From contig OZ240239.1 of the NCBI GenBank assembly GCA_965198095.1, positions 3,906,001 to 3,970,000 of the forward strand: 64,000 nucleotides of DNA, read 5' to 3'. The notes under the pieces are model-generated. The model was given only the letters and a program-made list of their open reading frames with translations, had not been told where the DNA came from and made no database searches. Each line of letters opens with the position of its first letter. Within the stretch, counting starts at the first letter, position 1. This document shows positions 26,982 through 36,027 of this stretch, in pieces. Position numbers and translations under genes: made by a program. This DNA is from CBDFJH01 sp965198095 (lineage in GTDB: Bacteria > Latescibacterota > UBA2968 > GCA-2709665).

Positions 26982-29309
26982 ATGGCCAGAACGTCCCGGC
27001 TTGCCGGCGTCGGAAAACGGAAAATCGAGCTCTCGAACCTGGACAAGGTTCTGTTTCCCGGGGCGGGCATCCTCAAGGCAGAGCTGATCGAATACTACGT
27101 GGAGATCGCCCCGACGATCCTCGCGCACCTCTACGGCCGGCCCCTCTCCTTCGTCCGCTACCCGGACGGGATTTCGGGTGATCGGTTCTTTCAGAAGAAC
27201 CGTCCGGGCTGGGCCCCGGAATGGATCCGGCACGTCGCGCTCGGCGACGAGGACAAGATCGACTACATCCTCGCCTCCGAAGCGGCGTCTCTTGCCTGGG
27301 TCGCCAACTTGGCCTGTCTGGAGCTGCATCAGATGCACGCCCGCAAGCCGCATTACGACAGGCCCGACTATGTCGTCTTCGACCTGGATCCCCCGGAAGA
27401 CTTCCCGTTCAAGGAGGTCGCGGCCCTCGCCGTCGCATTCAAGGCGCACGTCGAACGGTTCGGATACCACGCCTTCGTCAAGACCACGGGCCGCAAGGGC
27501 CTGCACATCCTCTGCCCCATCCGGCCGAAGTGGGGTTTTGCCCAAGTCGCCGAAGCCGCCTTCGACCTGGCCCGGCCTTTCGTGGACGCGCACGGCGCTT
27601 CGACCACGCTCCGGCTCAAGAAAGAGGCTCGCGGTGGAAAGGTGCTCGTCGACGTCTACCGGAACCGTCCCTACCAGACGATCGTCTCGGCCTACAGCGT
27701 GCGGGGCGTCGAAGCCGCCCCGATCGCAATGCCCGTCCAGTGGGAGGAGTTGAGCGAAATCGACGACCCGAAAGGGCTCAACATCCGGACCGTCCGCGAA
27801 CGCGTTCGCACCCGGGGAGATGCCTGGGAAGGATTCAGCGCCTACGCCTCCGACCTCCACACCCGGCCCAGACAGAGAAAGGATGCCACGAGCGCGGTCG
27901 GACCCTCCCCGACCTTCAAATCTCCGGAGAGCCTCGAAGCCTACAGGCAGAAACGGACGTTCATCCAAACGCCCGAACCGGTTCCCGGAGCCATCGGAGG
28001 CGATGGAAACGCCTTCGTCATCCACCGGCACCACGCCTCCAGGCTGCACTACGACCTGCGGGTCGAGCACGAGGGGGCGCTCCGATCCTGGGCCGTGCCG
28101 AGGGGGCTCCCCCCCAGGCCCGGAATCAAACGCCTGGCGATCTCCGTGGAAGACCACCCGATCGAGTACCTCGCCTTCGACGGCACGATCCCCAAGGGTC
28201 AGTATGGTGGCGGCAGGATGTGGATCTTCGGACGGGGAACATACGAGATCACGAAACAGAAACGAGACAGCTTCTATTTTCGGCTGTCCGGCGCCGGCGT
28301 CACCGGTGAGTACCGGCTGATCCACACCCGGAACAAGGAATATCTGCTGGAACGCGTCGATCCTCCCCAGGTGGACTGGCTCGTCGAACCGATCGATCCC
28401 ATGCTGTCCGAGACCCTGCGCGAACCGCCCGGCGCCCCGGGATACCTCTACGAGGTCAAGTGGGACGGGATACGGGCGATGATCGCCGTCGACGAGGGGG
28501 AAGTCAGAATCCGAAGCCGCAGCCGGCGGGATATCACCCGTCTCTTCCCGGAGTTGCTGATCCCCGAACAGGCCTTCAGGGCCTCCTCCGCCTTGTTCGA
28601 CGCCGAGATCGTCTGCCTGGAGGCGGAAGGCCGGCCGGCCTTCCATCGCGCGGTCCGCCGCCTGCATCCCACGACCGAGAGCGCGATTGCCCGCGCCCGC
28701 GCAAGGCACGCGGCCGTCTGCTACCTGTTCGATTGCCTCTACCTGGACGGGCGGCCCATCGTCGGCGAACCGTTGACGGTCCGGCGCGAGTGGATGGCCG
28801 ATGCGGTCCGCAGAAACGAGATCTATCGCGTAAGCGAGGCCGTGGAGGAGGGGGATGCGCTGTTCCAGGCGGCGCGGAAGATGGGGCTGGAGGGCATTAT
28901 GGCAAAACGGGCCGACAGCCGCTACCTGCCGGGCAAGCGGTCGTCGAGCTGGCTCAAGATCAAGGCGAGACAGACCACCGAGTGTCGGATCATCGGCTAC
29001 ACGAAAGGCAGGGGGGATCGCCAGTCCGGGTTCGGGGCCCTGCACCTCGCGCGGGGGAGCGGAGACGGGCTGCGATACGTGGGCAAGGTGGGCACCGGTT
29101 TCGACGAGAAGATGCTGATCGCGGTCTTGAAAGAACTGAAGAAAGTCCCGGCGGGTAAGCGTCCGGTGAAAGAAAGGCCGATCGACGACGCCAGGACCAC
29201 CTGGCTCGAGCCTGAATTGCTGTGCGAGGTCCAGTACGCCTCGCTCACCCCAAACGGGACGCTACGCGAGCCGGTCTTCGTCCGGCTGCGTCCCGATCTC
29301 ATGAGTTGA
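26982..29309 (+). CDS. ligD: ATP-dependent DNA ligase D (polymerase - phosphoesterase - ligase)
   Basis: A 775-residue three-domain LigD for non-homologous end joining. Domain order is polymerase/primase (about 10-285, with the metal pair in VVFDLDPP), 3'-phosphoesterase (about 325-475, FVIHRHHASRLHYDLR and GTIPKGQYGGG), then ligase (about 480-775, nucleotidyl Lys about 493 in EVKWDGIRA). This is the order known from mycobacteria rather than Pseudomonas. ATG 26982 follows CAGGAACG and starts the family sequence MARTSRLAGVGKRKIELSNL; the longer open frame from 26934 has no ribosome site. Ku follows by 42 bases. Confidence 0.95.
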   Translation: MARTSRLAGVGKRKIELSNLDKVLFPGAGILKAELIEYYVEIAPTILAHLYGRPLSFVRYPDGISGDRFFQKNRPGWAPEWIRHVALGDEDKIDYILASEAASLAWVANLACLELHQMHARKPHYDRPDYVVFDLDPPEDFPFKEVAALAVAFKAHVERFGYHAFVKTTGRKGLHILCPIRPKWGFAQVAEAAFDLARPFVDAHGASTTLRLKKEARGGKVLVDVYRNRPYQTIVSAYSVRGVEAAPIAMPVQWEELSEIDDPKGLNIRTVRERVRTRGDAWEGFSAYASDLHTRPRQRKDATSAVGPSPTFKSPESLEAYRQKRTFIQTPEPVPGAIGGDGNAFVIHRHHASRLHYDLRVEHEGALRSWAVPRGLPPRPGIKRLAISVEDHPIEYLAFDGTIPKGQYGGGRMWIFGRGTYEITKQKRDSFYFRLSGAGVTGEYRLIHTRNKEYLLERVDPPQVDWLVEPIDPMLSETLREPPGAPGYLYEVKWDGIRAMIAVDEGEVRIRSRSRRDITRLFPELLIPEQAFRASSALFDAEIVCLEAEGRPAFHRAVRRLHPTTESAIARARARHAAVCYLFDCLYLDGRPIVGEPLTVRREWMADAVRRNEIYRVSEAVEEGDALFQAARKMGLEGIMAKRADSRYLPGKRSSSWLKIKARQTTECRIIGYTKGRGDRQSGFGALHLARGSGDGLRYVGKVGTGFDEKMLIAVLKELKKVPAGKRPVKERPIDDARTTWLEPELLCEVQYASLTPNGTLREPVFVRLRPDLMS

Positions 29310-29351
29310 AACGAAACCTCGATTCTCCGCAACGGACCCAGGAGGTGAGGT

Positions 29352-30224
29352 ATGCGAGCGATCTGGAAAGGCCATATCAGATTCTCCCTGGTCACGATCC
29401 CGATCCGCATCTACAACGCGGTGGAAACGGCCCGGACGATCCGGTTCAATCAGCTGCACAAGACGTGCAACGGGCCGGTCGGCTACGACAAAAAGTGCAA
29501 GAAATGCAGCAAGGTCCTGGACAGGGAGGAGATCGTCAAGGGCTATCAGCACGAGCCGGAGCAGTTCGTGATCGTCGAATCCGAAGATCTTGAAAAGATC
29601 AAACTCAAGGGCACGAGAATCATCGAGATCGAGGGGTTCGTAGATGCCTCGGAGGTCCACCCGACCCTCTATGAAACGCCCTACTTCGCCGGGCCGGACG
29701 GAGAGGTCGCGGCCCAGGCCTACGCCCTGCTGAGCGGGGCGTTGAAAGCGAGCGGAAAGCTCGGCATCGGGAAGGTCGTCCTCCGCGACCGGGAGGAGAT
29801 CGTCACGATCGGCCCGGAAGGAGACGGACTGATCTTTTACAAGCTCCGCACGCCGGAGCGGGTGCGGAGCATCTCGGACGTTCCGCAGCTGAGCCGTGAG
29901 GGGGCGGACGCCGAACAGATGAAGCTGGCCCGGAGTCTGGTCGACTCGATGTCCACCTCCCTGGACAGGATCGACCTGAAAGACAACTACCGTCAGGCCG
30001 TGCAGGAGATGCTGGAGGCCAAGATAGAGGGCCGAGAGATCGTCACCGTCGCCGAGGAGGTCGCGCCGGTCGTCGACATTATGACCGCCCTGAAGGAAAG
30101 CATCGCGCAGGCCAAGGCCGACCGAAAACCGATGAAGAAGGCCACCGGCAAGGCTCGACCCGAAACGAAAGCGGCCCGGAAGGCCGGGACCGCGGCCAAA
30201 GCCAGGAAGCGCAAGGTGGCGTAA
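29352..30224 (+). CDS. ku: Ku protein, DNA end-binding
   Basis: A 290-residue bacterial Ku. It begins with the signature MRAIWKGHIRFSLVTIPI and keeps RFNQLHKTC, CxxC-type cysteines in KKCKKCSKVL, and LARSLVDSM. It ends with a Lys/Ala-rich tail (about 255-290), which in other Ku proteins adds DNA binding and recruits LigD. It forms a homodimeric ring on broken DNA ends. ATG 29352 follows CCCAGGAGGTGAGG, a strong site. Same operon as ligD. Confidence 0.95.
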   Translation: MRAIWKGHIRFSLVTIPIRIYNAVETARTIRFNQLHKTCNGPVGYDKKCKKCSKVLDREEIVKGYQHEPEQFVIVESEDLEKIKLKGTRIIEIEGFVDASEVHPTLYETPYFAGPDGEVAAQAYALLSGALKASGKLGIGKVVLRDREEIVTIGPEGDGLIFYKLRTPERVRSISDVPQLSREGADAEQMKLARSLVDSMSTSLDRIDLKDNYRQAVQEMLEAKIEGREIVTVAEEVAPVVDIMTALKESIAQAKADRKPMKKATGKARPETKAARKAGTAAKARKRKVA

Positions 30225-30240
30225 GCATCCCGAGGAGAGC

Positions 30241-30855
30241 GTGGCCAATGTGATCCCCTTTCCGGGCCCCCCCCCGGCCAGGTTCGGATTCCAGCGGGCC
30301 GAGAGGCGCACACGGAAGCGCTTCGATCCCGACCAGCTGGACCTCTTTTCCTCCGGTGCATCCGGGAAGGTGCTCCGTTTCCCCCGAAGAATCGGTCGCT
30401 TCGAAGAAGCTTTGCTCCTGGACGAACGGGAACACCCGAAGGCCGCCGATGCCTACCGGACGGCGATCTCGGAAGGGGACCGTGTGGCCGACGCCTACTG
30501 CAACCTGGGCATCCTGGAATCCCGGAAAGGCCGGACCGCGAAGGCCTTCGACTGCTTCACAAAGTCCCTGAAGACCGATCCCCGCCACTTCGAAACGCAC
30601 TATAACCTCGCAAACCAGTATTTCGAGACCGGCGACCTCGCGCTGGCCCGCGTCCATTACGAAATCGCCGGGGAGATCGATCCCGGCTTTTCCAACACCC
30701 ATTTCAACCTGGGCCTGGTCCACGCCCTCAACGAAGCCTACGACCTTGCCATAGACGCGTTCACGAGCTACAGGGATACGGCGCCCGAGGATGAGGTCGA
30801 CAAGGTCGTCGAGCTCCTGGGTGAACTGAAACGGACGCTGGCCACCCGGGGATGA
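30241..30855 (+). CDS. TPR-repeat protein of the end-joining operon
   Basis: A 204-residue protein starting with GTG 30241 after GAGGAGAGCG, 16 bases past ku. A low-complexity N-terminus (VIPFPGPPPARFGF) is followed by about four TPR helical pairs, such as AADAYRTAISEGDRVADAYC, ETHYNLANQYFETGDLALAR and NTHFNLGLVHALNEAYDLAI. TPRs mediate protein contacts; its position suggests an accessory to end joining, but no partner is known. A terminator follows immediately. Confidence 0.8.
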   Translation: MANVIPFPGPPPARFGFQRAERRTRKRFDPDQLDLFSSGASGKVLRFPRRIGRFEEALLLDEREHPKAADAYRTAISEGDRVADAYCNLGILESRKGRTAKAFDCFTKSLKTDPRHFETHYNLANQYFETGDLALARVHYEIAGEIDPGFSNTHFNLGLVHALNEAYDLAIDAFTSYRDTAPEDEVDKVVELLGELKRTLATRG

Positions 30856-30881
30856 GACCTGCAAGACGCATCGCACGCGTG

Positions 30882-30922
30882 AAAAGAGACCCCGTTCTTC
30901 GATCAGGACGAGGTCTCTTTTT
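30882..30922 (+). terminator. intrinsic terminator of the ligD-ku-TPR operon
   Basis: Stem AAAAGAGACC (30882-30891) / GGTCTCTTTT (30912-30921) with a 20-base loop and a T run. The A run on the other side means it could also serve the opposing phyH-like gene that ends at 30959. Confidence 0.75.
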
Positions 30923-30958
30923 GGCGGGAACGTCCTTTTGCGTTCAGAATCCCCGGGG

Positions 30959-31777
30959 TCATCCCTCCCGTACGTTTTCAACGCCCAGCGCTTCCAGCCG
31001 CGCCGTCATCTTCTTCCGCGCGGGGCCGCCGATCCGCATCATTCGCTTGCTGTAGACGTAAAGACGGCTGGAGCCCGAACGATACTTGCTCACGTGCTCA
31101 CGGACCTCGCGCGCCCGGATCGGATCGTCCAGCGGGTCGCGTACGTAGTTGAAGAAGATATTGCGTCGCGGCTTGCCGTCCCTCCGCTTCCAGGCGGAGT
31201 GCCACAGTCGGTTGTCCCACAACACCGCGTCGCCGGGCTTCGCTCGAACCTGGACGACGCCGGGAACGTCCTGTCGGGCACGCGAATCGTGCGATCTTCT
31301 GCGGTACTCCTCTCCAAGCGGCCCGTAGGAGCGGAACAGCGCGGCGCTGAACTCCGGATGGAAACTTCCCGGGATGACGTTCAGCGCGCCGTCACCATCG
31401 TCCGCCTCGCTGAGATAGAAGACGGCCTTCGCCGTCATGGGCTGCATGCCCGGATTGCCGTCGGTGTGCCAGTAGACGTCATCGACGTTCGCCGTCAGGT
31501 CGGCGCTGCCCGTATACAGGAACTCGATCCCGTCGATGTCCCGCATCGCCGCCATGACCTTCGGGTGTTCGATCAACGCGCCCAGCGCGTCCTCCTCCTT
31601 CATGAACGTCACCGACCTCCGCGTCCCCGCCGCCCCGAAGTCAGTATGGGCCGGCGCACCGTCGACGACGCGGTCGAACGCCTCCTGCACGCGCTGCAGC
31701 TCGCCGGTCCCCAGGCAGTCCTCCAGGACGACGTAGCCGAATGCGCGGAACTGTCCGATTTCCAGGTCATTCAACAT
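30959..31777 (-). CDS. phytanoyl-CoA dioxygenase (PhyH) family protein
   Basis: A 272-residue Fe(II)/2-oxoglutarate dioxygenase. The facial triad is visible as H104 and D106 in YWHTDG and H193 in LWHSAW; the strand GDAVLWDNRL before the last His is typical. The family hydroxylates diverse small molecules, and the substrate is unknown. ATG 31777 follows AGAGAAAGGAAAGCC. PhyH-like genes are notably abundant in Poribacteria and Latescibacterota-type genomes, which fits the suggested origin. Confidence 0.88.
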   Translation of the reverse strand: MLNDLEIGQFRAFGYVVLEDCLGTGELQRVQEAFDRVVDGAPAHTDFGAAGTRRSVTFMKEEDALGALIEHPKVMAAMRDIDGIEFLYTGSADLTANVDDVYWHTDGNPGMQPMTAKAVFYLSEADDGDGALNVIPGSFHPEFSAALFRSYGPLGEEYRRRSHDSRARQDVPGVVQVRAKPGDAVLWDNRLWHSAWKRRDGKPRRNIFFNYVRDPLDDPIRAREVREHVSKYRSGSSRLYVYSKRMMRIGGPARKKMTARLEALGVENVREG

Positions 31778-31935
31778 GGCTTTCCTTTCTCTGGGATCCT
31801 GCTTTCGACGCTATCCAAAAGTCCGAATTTGCAGATCACGGAACAAAGGCCGATTCCAAGCCCGGGCATTTGAAGCGGGCTTCCGAGTACGGATTGTCAT
31901 CAAAGACGCGGGCCGGCTCAAAAGGTCGGTGCCGG

Positions 31936-33912
31936 TCAGCCGGAGGAAGAACAATTCGAGCCATTGGTGTCTCCAATGCGCTGAAACCACGTCTGAAACG
32001 CACCATCGAGCGGCGCGCAAAGCCCCGTGTTATGAAAATAAAAGTGCTTCAGCTTTGTCAGACGCGTCAGGCTCTGTGGAAGTGTGCCCGTCAAGGACGT
32101 ATTATGGTCAAGACGCAGGTCCACGAGGTGGGACAGGTTGCCCAGTTCGGACGGGATCGAACCACTCAACGCATTGCCGGAAAGATGCAGACTACCAAGG
32201 TTGGATAGGTTGCCCAATGACGGAGGGATCGGACCACTCAACGCGTTGCGGTCAAGAAGCAGACGGTTAAGGTTGGACAGGTTGCCCAGTTCGGACGGAA
32301 TCGGACCACTCAACGCATTGTGGTCAAGAAGCAGACTCCTAAGGTTGGACAGGTTGCCCAGTTCGGACGGAATCGGACCACTCAACGCGTTGCGGTCAAG
32401 AAACAGACCTTCAAGGTTGGACAGGTTGCCCAGTTCGGACGGGATCGAACCACTCAACGCATTGCCGTAAAGAAGCAGAAGCCTAAGGCTGGACAGGTTG
32501 CCCAACTCGGACGGAATCGACCCACTCAACGCATTATTGCTGAGCCACAGAGTCTCGAGGTTGGACAGATCGCCCAATGTCGGAGGGATGGACCCACTCA
32601 ACGCATTTCCGGAAAGCCGCAGATCCTGGAGGCTGGACAGATCACCCAAGGCCGCAGGAATCGTGCCACTCAGATTATTCCCATCAAGCCGTAAGCGCGT
32701 GACCCGACCGCTGGAAACCGTGACGCCGTGCCAGGTCGAAAGATCGGCGTCGGTCAGCCAGTTTGTCTTGTCCGTCCAGTTATCCCCGTCGGTCGCTTGG
32801 TACAGCGCCATCAATGCATCGCGGTCGGCGGACAATGTGCCTCCACCAGGGCAAGTTGAGCCCCTGGCGTCTTCAATGCCCTGAAACCACGTCTGAAACG
32901 CACCATCGAGCGGCGCACAAAGCCCCGTGTCTTGAAATCGAAAGGACTTCAGATTTGTCAGCCCCGTCAGGCTCTGTGGAAGTGTGCCCGTCAAGTGTAC
33001 ATTATCGTAAAGAAACAGATCCACAAGGTTGGACAGGTTGGCCAATGCCGCAGGGACCGAACCACTCAATGCATTGCGGTGAAGCCACAGGGTCTCGAGG
33101 TTGGACAAATCCCCCAATTCGGGGGGAATCGGACCAGTTAACGCATTGTTGCCAAGAAGCAGACTCCTAAGGTTGGACAGGTTACCCAATGCCGGCGGCA
33201 TCGGACCACTCAACGCGTTGCCGGCAAGCCACAGGTCCCCAAGGTTGGACAGGTTGCCCAACTCGGACGGGATCGGACCACTCAACGCGTTGCCGTTAAG
33301 AAGCAGACTATTAAGGTTGGACAGGTGGCCCAATTCAGAGGGGATCGGACCACTCAACGCATTTTTGTAAAGAACCAGGTGCCCAAGGTTGGACAGGTTG
33401 TCCAATGCCGGAGGGATCGGACCACTCAGATTATTCTCCTCGAGCCGTAAGCGCGTGACCCGACCGTTGAAAACCCCGACGCCGTGCCAGGTCGAAGGAT
33501 CGGCGTCGATCAGCCAATTGGTCCTGTCCGTCCAGCCATCCCCGTCGGTCGCTTGGTACAGCGCCATCAATGCATCGCGGTCTGACGCCCATGGCGGCCG
33601 TGTGTATGTAGTACCAAAGACGGTGGTAAACATCGCAAAATCGGCAAAACCGATGGCGCCGCTTCCGTCCATATCCATACGGGCTTCGTAACCGGCGTCT
33701 GCTGATGTCTTGCCAAAGACCAGGGCAAAGGCCAGAAAGTCGGCAAAGTCAACATCGAAGTCCCAATCGAAATCCCCCGGAAAGCGGGTCGAGGAGACCA
33801 CCGCCGTCGTGCTCTCACCCATCTTGGGATTCGGGCCGGCAGACGCCTGACCCACCAACGCCAGCAGAATCAGAATAGCGAAGGGTCGCACGATGCGTTC
33901 AAATATTTTCAA
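31936..33912 (-). CDS. secreted leucine-rich-repeat protein with dockerin-like EF-hand region
   Basis: A 658-residue exported protein. A signal peptide (FAILILLALVGQASA) is followed by two dockerin-like calcium loops, DFDWDFDVDFADFLAFALVF and MDMDGSGAIGFADF. Then come two homologous halves, each opening with DRDALMALYQATDGD and a WHGV segment, continuing with plant-type LRRs (consensus NALSGPIPSELGNLSNL; about 8 in the first half and 10 in the second) and closing with GLCAPLDGAFQTWFQ. The halves clearly arose by internal duplication. Start is TTG 33912. It probably acts at the cell surface in binding. There is no cell-wall anchor motif. Confidence 0.88.
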   Translation of the reverse strand: MKIFERIVRPFAILILLALVGQASAGPNPKMGESTTAVVSSTRFPGDFDWDFDVDFADFLAFALVFGKTSADAGYEARMDMDGSGAIGFADFAMFTTVFGTTYTRPPWASDRDALMALYQATDGDGWTDRTNWLIDADPSTWHGVGVFNGRVTRLRLEENNLSGPIPPALDNLSNLGHLVLYKNALSGPIPSELGHLSNLNSLLLNGNALSGPIPSELGNLSNLGDLWLAGNALSGPMPPALGNLSNLRSLLLGNNALTGPIPPELGDLSNLETLWLHRNALSGSVPAALANLSNLVDLFLYDNVHLTGTLPQSLTGLTNLKSFRFQDTGLCAPLDGAFQTWFQGIEDARGSTCPGGGTLSADRDALMALYQATDGDNWTDKTNWLTDADLSTWHGVTVSSGRVTRLRLDGNNLSGTIPAALGDLSSLQDLRLSGNALSGSIPPTLGDLSNLETLWLSNNALSGSIPSELGNLSSLRLLLLYGNALSGSIPSELGNLSNLEGLFLDRNALSGPIPSELGNLSNLRSLLLDHNALSGPIPSELGNLSNLNRLLLDRNALSGPIPPSLGNLSNLGSLHLSGNALSGSIPSELGNLSHLVDLRLDHNTSLTGTLPQSLTRLTKLKHFYFHNTGLCAPLDGAFQTWFQRIGDTNGSNCSSSG

Positions 33913-34031
33913 ACCGTTTTCCCAAATTTCCGGCGACGATCCGAAAAACCCGAAGCCGATCGTAGTCAGCCCAGGCCGTTGTGAACATGGTGCTCATGAT
34001 ACTTTCGGGTCAAGTCCGCCATTGTTATTAG

Positions 34032-34090
34032 GTATTACAAAATTCGCTCGTCGTCTTCCACCGGCAGCAAGCTGCCGGTGCCACACGGTA
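34032..34090 (+). repeat. repeat family B, copy 1
   Basis: Reads GTATTACAAAATTCGCTCGT and continues to a palindrome CCGGCAGCaaGCTGCCGG followed by TGCCACACGGTA. Other copies are at 34412-34470 and 43335-43391. Confidence 0.8.
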
Positions 34091-34411
34091 TGTCTTACCC
34101 TATTCCTTCACGCGTGCCACAGACGGCGCCCCCACCCGCGCAGTCTCCGTCACTCTGAATCATCGACAGATTCAGCACAAACAGGATTCGCCTCAATCGC
34201 CAAACGCCGTGACACACTGTTATGTCTTACCCTATTCCCTCACGCGTGCCACGGCATCGAGGGTCAGCCCATTTTTTAGCGCCTCATAGCTGAGTCGAGG
34301 GTTCTCCTGACCGGTCCCTTCTGTCCCGGTTCATTCTCTATCTCAATACATAAGGTCTAAATCACGTGTGCCACGGGCGTCTCGCCCGCCCGTGAGAAAT
34401 TCATTGCTTCA

Positions 34412-34470
34412 AGTATTACAAAATTCGCTCGTCATTTTCCACCGGCAGCAAGCTGCCGGTGCCACACGGT
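34412..34470 (+). repeat. repeat family B, copy 2
   Basis: Same order of blocks as copy 1: ATTACAAAATTCGCTCGTC, the CCGGCAGCaaGCTGCCGG palindrome, TGCCACACGGTAATG. A family C element follows 50 bases later, as also happens at the third copy. Confidence 0.8.
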
Positions 34471-34520
34471 AATGTATTGACCCCTGTCGAGAGCTCCGAA
34501 GGCGCGACGATCCAGTCGAC

Positions 34521-34578
34521 ACGAGACGCCCCTGTAATACGCCGAAGTGATGTCAACGATTTACCGCTCCCCGTAATA
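34521..34578 (+). repeat. repeat family C, copy 2 (short form)
   Basis: Contains ACGAGACGCCCCTGTAAT then TGATGTCAACGATTTACC and GCTCCCCGTAATAAT. Only one of the 10-base units remains, compared with three or more at 25.0 and 43.4 kb. Confidence 0.75.
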
Positions 34579-34854
34579 ATATTGAATTCTCGCGTTTTCG
34601 ACAACCTGAGACACAATTTGCGAACGCCGGACGGCGAGGTCAAGCTCGTCGCCGATCCGGTCTTCACGGGCGCCGGATCCGGAAATCGCCCCGCCTTCCC
34701 GGGCGGGGGCGGAGGAGCGCCTCCTAAAACGTTGGCAATGGGCTTCCACAACGCCTATACTTCGACCGCCGATTTCGCGCGGAAAAGGCTGCCGAGCGCG
34801 CGGGCCAACGGATCCGGAGAGCCCTCGCGAGCGACGCCCTGAGGAGACCTCCCG

Positions 34855-35628
34855 ATGTCCGGCAATCTGGAAGGCAAAGTCGTTATCATCACCGGAGGAG
34901 GCTCCGGCATCGGACGGGCCTCCGCCCTGGCCTTCGCGCGAGAGGGGGTGCGGGTCTCCGTCGCCGACATCAACGCCTCCGCCGGCGAGGAAACGGCGCA
35001 GATGGTCGAAGACGCCGGGAGCCGGGCCCTCGCCGTCCAAACGGACGTCTCGCAGGGCGACCAGGTCGAGGCCATGGTTGCCCGCACCGTCGAGGCCTGG
35101 GGCCGCGTGGACTGCGCGTTCAACAACGCCGCCGACCTCTCTGCCCACGCCGAGGCCATATCGCCCATTCCCGACTATCCCGAAACGAACTGGGACCGGA
35201 TCATCAACGTCAACCTCAAAGGGGTCTGGCTGTGCATGAAGCACGAGATCCCCCCCATGCTGGCGCAGGGCGGCGGCAGCATCGTCAACAACGCATCGGC
35301 TGCCGGCCTCGTCGGCGTCGCGAACTGGTCGGCCTACGTCGCCAGCAAACACGGTGTGGTCGGCATCACCAGGACGGCTGCGCTCGAAAACGCCCGCGAG
35401 GGCATCCGCGTCAACGCCGTCTGCCCGGGCCTTACGCGCACGCCCGGGGTCTCCCTCTTACGCCTGCCTGAACCGGAGCGGACCGCCAGGATCCTCGCTG
35501 TTGAACCGATCGGCCGTGTTGCCGAGCCCGAGGAGATCGCCGAAGCGGTCGTCTGGCTCTGCTCGGACGCCGCCTCTTTCGTGATCGGACACGCCATGGC
35601 GGTGGATGGGGGCTGGACGAGTCAGTGA
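34855..35628 (+). CDS. short-chain dehydrogenase/reductase
   Basis: A 257-residue classical SDR, NAD(P)-dependent. Cofactor loop TGGGSGIGRASA (about 14-25), NNAA motif at about 90, Ser in NNASAAGL, and the YxxxK pair in AYVASKHG. The C-terminal IGHAMAVDGGW is typical of FabG-like reductases. The Asp at the end of strand 2 (VADIN) favours NAD. ATG 34855 follows GAGGAGACCTCCC. It lies alone, downstream of the repeat cluster. Confidence 0.88.
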   Translation: MSGNLEGKVVIITGGGSGIGRASALAFAREGVRVSVADINASAGEETAQMVEDAGSRALAVQTDVSQGDQVEAMVARTVEAWGRVDCAFNNAADLSAHAEAISPIPDYPETNWDRIINVNLKGVWLCMKHEIPPMLAQGGGSIVNNASAAGLVGVANWSAYVASKHGVVGITRTAALENAREGIRVNAVCPGLTRTPGVSLLRLPEPERTARILAVEPIGRVAEPEEIAEAVVWLCSDAASFVIGHAMAVDGGWTSQ

Positions 35629-35637
35629 CTCCGGAGC

Positions 35638-35666
35638 TTGACTTTCCGGAGCAAATACGGTATCTT
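35638..35666 (+). promoter_or_regulatory. promoter of the cold-shock gene leader
   Basis: TTGACT (35638-35643) and TATCTT (35661-35666) are 17 bases apart. The predicted transcript begins near 35673 and would carry a leader of about 155 bases before the csp start, in keeping with the long leaders of cold-shock mRNAs. Confidence 0.65.
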
Positions 35667-35730
35667 CTCTTCTGAAGCGAAAGTTTGTAGTTTCTGTATC
35701 CTGTACATTCGACCTGAGAAAAGACGGTGT

Positions 35731-35765
35731 GGCAAGGATCAGAAGTTTCGATTCTTGCCTTTTTT
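35731..35765 (+). terminator. intrinsic terminator inside the csp leader
   Basis: GGCAAGGATC (35731-35740) pairs with GATTCTTGCC (35750-35759) with one G-T wobble and a 9-base loop, followed directly by TTTTTT. It lies after the promoter at 35638 and before the csp start at 35827, so it could act as an attenuator or end a small leader RNA of about 93 bases. Confidence 0.75.
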
Positions 35766-35826
35766 ATGAGCTGTCCTGTTGTCGGGGAGTCGTACAGAGT
35801 TCAGCGAAGGAAGGAGGTGAAGACGG

Positions 35827-36027
35827 TTGGCAGAAGGCACTGTGAAGTGGTTCAACGACAGCAAGGGCTTCGGATTTATCGAGCAGGACGGGGGAGAGGA
35901 CGTGTTTGTCCATTTTTCCGCGATCCAGTCCGAAGGATTCAAGTCTTTGGCCGAAGGCGATCACGTGGAATTCGAGATCGCGCAGGGCCCCAAGGGGCTC
36001 CAGGCCCAGAACGTGTCCAGGCGATAA
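35827..36027 (+). CDS. CspA-family cold-shock protein
   Basis: A 66-residue single OB-fold cold-shock protein that binds single-stranded RNA/DNA. RNP1 is KGFGFI (residues 13-18) and RNP2 is VFVHF (26-30), with the conserved GTVKWFN start and full family length. Start is TTG 35827 with a near-perfect site AAGGAGGTGA at 35811-35820, six bases upstream. The uncommon TTG start and the leader terminator suggest tight expression control. CspA-type proteins elsewhere act as antiterminators by melting hairpins. Confidence 0.95.
   Translation: MAEGTVKWFNDSKGFGFIEQDGGEDVFVHFSAIQSEGFKSLAEGDHVEFEIAQGPKGLQAQNVSRR

Larger units (their letters stand above)
33913..34854. other. gene-free region rich in short repeats
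   Basis: About 940 bases without a credible gene. It holds two B repeats (34032-34090 and 34412-34470), one C repeat (34521-34578), a direct pair of about 33 bases (near 34090-34122 and 34221-34253, sharing ATGTCTTACCCTATTCC and TCACGCGTGCCAC), and a hairpin CACGGGC/GCCCGcCCGTG near 34373-34394. Open frames here (e.g. 34459-34842) have atypical composition and overlap the repeats. Confidence 0.7.

Noticed and set aside
34459..34842. 127-codon open frame upstream of the SDR gene
   Set aside because: It begins in the tail of a B repeat, runs through a C repeat and has no ribosome site or family resemblance.
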